From positions 1 to 8,355 of the forward strand of contig JAUVQN010000059.1 in the NCBI GenBank assembly GCA_030598125.1: 8,355 bases of DNA, in the 5' to 3' direction. The DNA comes from Coriobacteriia bacterium. Its GTDB lineage: Bacteria > Actinomycetota > Coriobacteriia > Anaerosomatales > JAUVQN01. Below are positions 6,583 to 8,355 of the stretch, one piece after another (within the stretch, counting starts at the first letter, position 1; every line of letters starts with the position of its first letter). A model generated the notes under the pieces. The model saw nothing but the letters and a program-made list of their open reading frames with translations, was not told the DNA's origin and ran no database searches. A program made the translations under genes and the position numbers.

Positions 6583-7602
6583 CTATCCTCCGCCCCTCCG
6601 CTCCATCAGCTCGCGCACGGCCTCCTCGATCCGCGCCACGTTGGGCAGCGCCGCGTCCTCGAGAGCGCGCGCATAGGGGATGACGCCGTTCGTGCATACG
6701 CGGGCGTAGGCCGGCGTCAGTCCCGCCTCCAGCGCGATCGCTGCGAGTTCGCCCGACAGGCCGAAGTCACGATAGTCCTCGTCGACCACGAGCAGCCTGT
6801 CTGTGCGAGTGACGGACTCGGTGACCGTCTCGACGTCGAGCGGCCGTATCGAGCGCAGGTCGATGACCTCACATGACACGTCTGGTGCGAGCTGCTCGGC
6901 GGCCTCGAGCGCCCGGTGGACACCGACGGCGGCGGAGACGATCGTCACGTCATCCCCGCGCCTGCGGACGGCCGCCGAGCCGAGGGGCACGGGCTCTGTA
7001 CTGCGCGGGGCACCGGTCGTCGCCGAGGCCGGCGCGTCGAACTCGACCGTGCTTCGGCCTCCGCGACCCATGTTGTCGAGCCAGAACTCGGAGAGCAGCT
7101 TGTGCTCGAGGTAGATGACGGGACCATCGTGTTCGATCGCCGTGCGCATGAGACCGGCAGCGTCGGCCGGTGTCGACGGCGCGACGACGCTCAGCCCGGG
7201 GATGCCGGCGAGCATCCCCCACAGCGTCTGCTCGTGCTGTCCGGCGTCCCCGTAGCCCCCACCGCAGGCGGTGCGTATCACCAGCGGGCACGTCCATCGG
7301 CCGCCGGAGAATGCCTCGGCTTTGGACGCCTCGTTCCACACCGCGTCCATCGCGACCGCGATGAAGTCGACGAGCATCACGTCGACGACGGGCCTGAGCC
7401 CCGCCATGGCGGCCGCGGCGCCGGCTCCGACGAACGCCGCCTCGCTGATGGGGGCGGCCATCACGCGATCGGAGCCGAACCGAGCGTAGAGCTCCGCATG
7501 GAACATGTGAGCGTCCTCGCCGATGACGACGATCCGTTCGTCGGCCGCCATGCACCCGGCGAGTTCGCGCTCGATCGCACTGAAGAACCCTGTCGCGGCC
7601 AT
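6583..7602 (-). CDS. 2-oxoacid (pyruvate/acetoin/branched-chain type) dehydrogenase E1 component, beta subunit
   Basis: A 339-residue transketolase-like beta subunit that forms an alpha2beta2 thiamine-diphosphate E1 with the upstream gene. Family marks are VVIGED (25-30), PISEAAFVGAG (51-61) with the conserved Glu54 that activates the cofactor, GLRPVVDVMLVDF (68-80), GQHEQT (121-126, usually QHSQ), PGLSVVAPSTPADA (135-148) and the C-terminal domain VIDLRSIRPLD (246-256) with VVDEDYRDFG (272-281). Between YLEHKLL (164-170) and PLGSAAV (206-212) there is a low-complexity stretch (about 183-203) that makes this linker longer than in typical PdhB or AcoB. The start ATG overlaps the alpha stop by one base (TGATG) and has GGAGGAA about 9 nt upstream. 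An in-frame open stretch continues upstream to 8163, but that part is only the shadow frame of the alpha gene. The substrate cannot be told; no E2 or E3 gene follows. Confidence 0.92.
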   Translation of the reverse strand: MAATGFFSAIERELAGCMAADERIVVIGEDAHMFHAELYARFGSDRVMAAPISEAAFVGAGAAAAMAGLRPVVDVMLVDFIAVAMDAVWNEASKAEAFSGGRWTCPLVIRTACGGGYGDAGQHEQTLWGMLAGIPGLSVVAPSTPADAAGLMRTAIEHDGPVIYLEHKLLSEFWLDNMGRGGRSTVEFDAPASATTGAPRSTEPVPLGSAAVRRRGDDVTIVSAAVGVHRALEAAEQLAPDVSCEVIDLRSIRPLDVETVTESVTRTDRLLVVDEDYRDFGLSGELAAIALEAGLTPAYARVCTNGVIPYARALEDAALPNVARIEEAVRELMERRGGG

Positions 7603-8355
7603 CAGTGTGCTTCCTCCGGAGTCGTCTCGAGGGCGGTCTCCACGACCGCGGCCATCTCTCTCGCCGCCCCGTCGTCGATGCGGGGAGTATCGACTCCATC
7701 CCGGCACAGTCTGTCCGCCGTCAGGGTGAGAGGATCCCGTTTGCCGTCTCGCGCGTCGCCACGTATGCGACCGAGCAGCGTGAGCAGTTCGCGCACTGCG
7801 GCCGCCCGGCCACCGAGCGACGCGCCTCGAGGAGTCAAGGTCGCTCGGGTTATGCCGGTCATGGTGCGGACCCCTTCGGCACTCATCTCGGTCGCGGTCC
7901 TCACCATCTGATCGCCGAGGAAGTGCCCGTCGAGACGGGAGCAGGTGGCGTGAAGGAACACCGGGCCGTGGCCACGGCGTATGCGCAAGATGAGGTGCTC
8001 GGCCGCTTCGGAGACCTCGAGCGGATCCAGCCCGTCGACGGCCTCGGTCCTGAGCCCGAACGCCTCGGCGCGCGCGGGCAGATCGCCGCTGGTGACCGAC
8101 GACGAGCGCGTCGTGATCGACCAGGTGTTGTCCTTGCAGACGAGCAGGAGCGGCAGGCGCCATGCGACGGCGAGGTTCATGGTCTCGAGCAGCATGCCCT
8201 GATTGGCCGCACCCTCTCCGAAGAACGCTACCGCGATGGTTCCCGGCCGCAATCGGGCCGCCGCCAGCGCGAAGCCGGCGCCCATGGGCCCGGACGCACC
8301 CACGATGCCGGAGGAGCCGGCTAGGTGCTTCTTCGAGAAGAGGTGCATGTGGCCG
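7602..8355 (-). CDS. 2-oxoacid dehydrogenase E1 component, alpha subunit (N-terminus beyond window)
   Basis: The visible 250 residues are the C-terminal two thirds of a thiamine-diphosphate E1 alpha subunit, which decarboxylates a 2-oxoacid (or acetoin) and passes the acyl group to an E2 lipoyl domain. Numbering from the Met at 8348, GHMHLF begins at the very edge (family GGSMHL), then GIVGASGPMGAGFALA (14-29). The cofactor motif is GEGAANQG (44-51) followed by DN (73-74) in KDNTWSITT. GEG instead of GDG also occurs in branched-chain E1 alpha, where Glu binds Mg, so the site looks usable; the second Asn is kept. The loop SRLDGHFLGDQ (137-147) matches the family R-x-x-GH region. About 50 residues (151-203) lie between that loop and RDPLTL (204-209), against roughly a dozen in common members. 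It overlaps the beta gene by one base, implying coupled translation. PDH, BCKDH or acetoin specificity is undecided. Confidence 0.9.
   Translation of the reverse strand, partial: GHMHLFSKKHLAGSSGIVGASGPMGAGFALAAARLRPGTIAVAFFGEGAANQGMLLETMNLAVAWRLPLLLVCKDNTWSITTRSSSVTSGDLPARAEAFGLRTEAVDGLDPLEVSEAAEHLILRIRRGHGPVFLHATCSRLDGHFLGDQMVRTATEMSAEGVRTMTGITRATLTPRGASLGGRAAAVRELLTLLGRIRGDARDGKRDPLTLTADRLCRDGVDTPRIDDGAAREMAAVVETALETTPEEAH

Noticed and set aside
5026..6876. A 616-codon open stretch on the plus strand opposite purD
   Set aside because: It is the antisense shadow of purD and its neighbours in high-GC DNA. The composition is Arg/Gly/Asp/His-rich, it shows no family motif, and it crosses several gene boundaries.
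6583..8163. A possible 526-residue alpha-beta fusion protein
   Set aside because: The part upstream of 7602 is the wrong frame of the E1 alpha gene (low-complexity Arg-rich sequence). The real beta gene begins at 7602 with a good SD and a TGATG overlap.

Overview
The window is high-GC bacterial chromosome (roughly two thirds G+C by eye). All seven recognisable genes lie on the minus strand, so transcription runs from right to left. Gene content is mostly core metabolism: purine biosynthesis (purD, purE), histidine biosynthesis (hisG, long form), a two-subunit 2-oxoacid dehydrogenase E1, a HemN/HemW-family radical SAM protein, and a membrane-anchored PAS-PAS-GGDEF-EAL signalling protein. The flavour of the proteins and the high GC suggest a deep actinobacterial (Coriobacteriia-like) lineage, but this is inference with low confidence. 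I see no RNA genes, CRISPR arrays, insertion sequences or phage genes.

Layout in transcription order: (1) the E1 alpha subunit (N-terminus beyond the right edge) and the E1 beta subunit, coupled by a one-base TGATG overlap. (2) A 132-nt spacer with a small stem-loop after the E1 beta stop, a direct repeat and a TACAAT -10-like box that may start a purD transcript. (3) purD, then one base later the radical SAM gene, then a 46-nt gap with a perfect GC hairpin, then purE, then 19 nt later the GGDEF-EAL gene. (4) An 82-nt gap and hisG, which runs off the left edge just before its end.

The purD to GGDEF-EAL block looks like one operon (gaps of 1, 46 and 19 nt), possibly extending into hisG. PurD and PurE catalyse steps of IMP synthesis, HisG consumes PRPP and ATP and opens the pathway that returns AICAR to purine synthesis, and the GGDEF domain uses the purine end product GTP. 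This metabolic link between the c-di-GMP enzyme and its neighbours is suggestive but unproven. The E1 pair has no E2 or E3 gene on its downstream side, so its partner and substrate are unknown.

The window is mostly ordinary. The points most worth a second look are the placement of a c-di-GMP turnover gene in a purine operon, the unassigned radical SAM protein locked between purD and purE, the E1 subunits with unusual insertions and no downstream partner genes, and the hairpin just upstream of the purE ribosome binding site.
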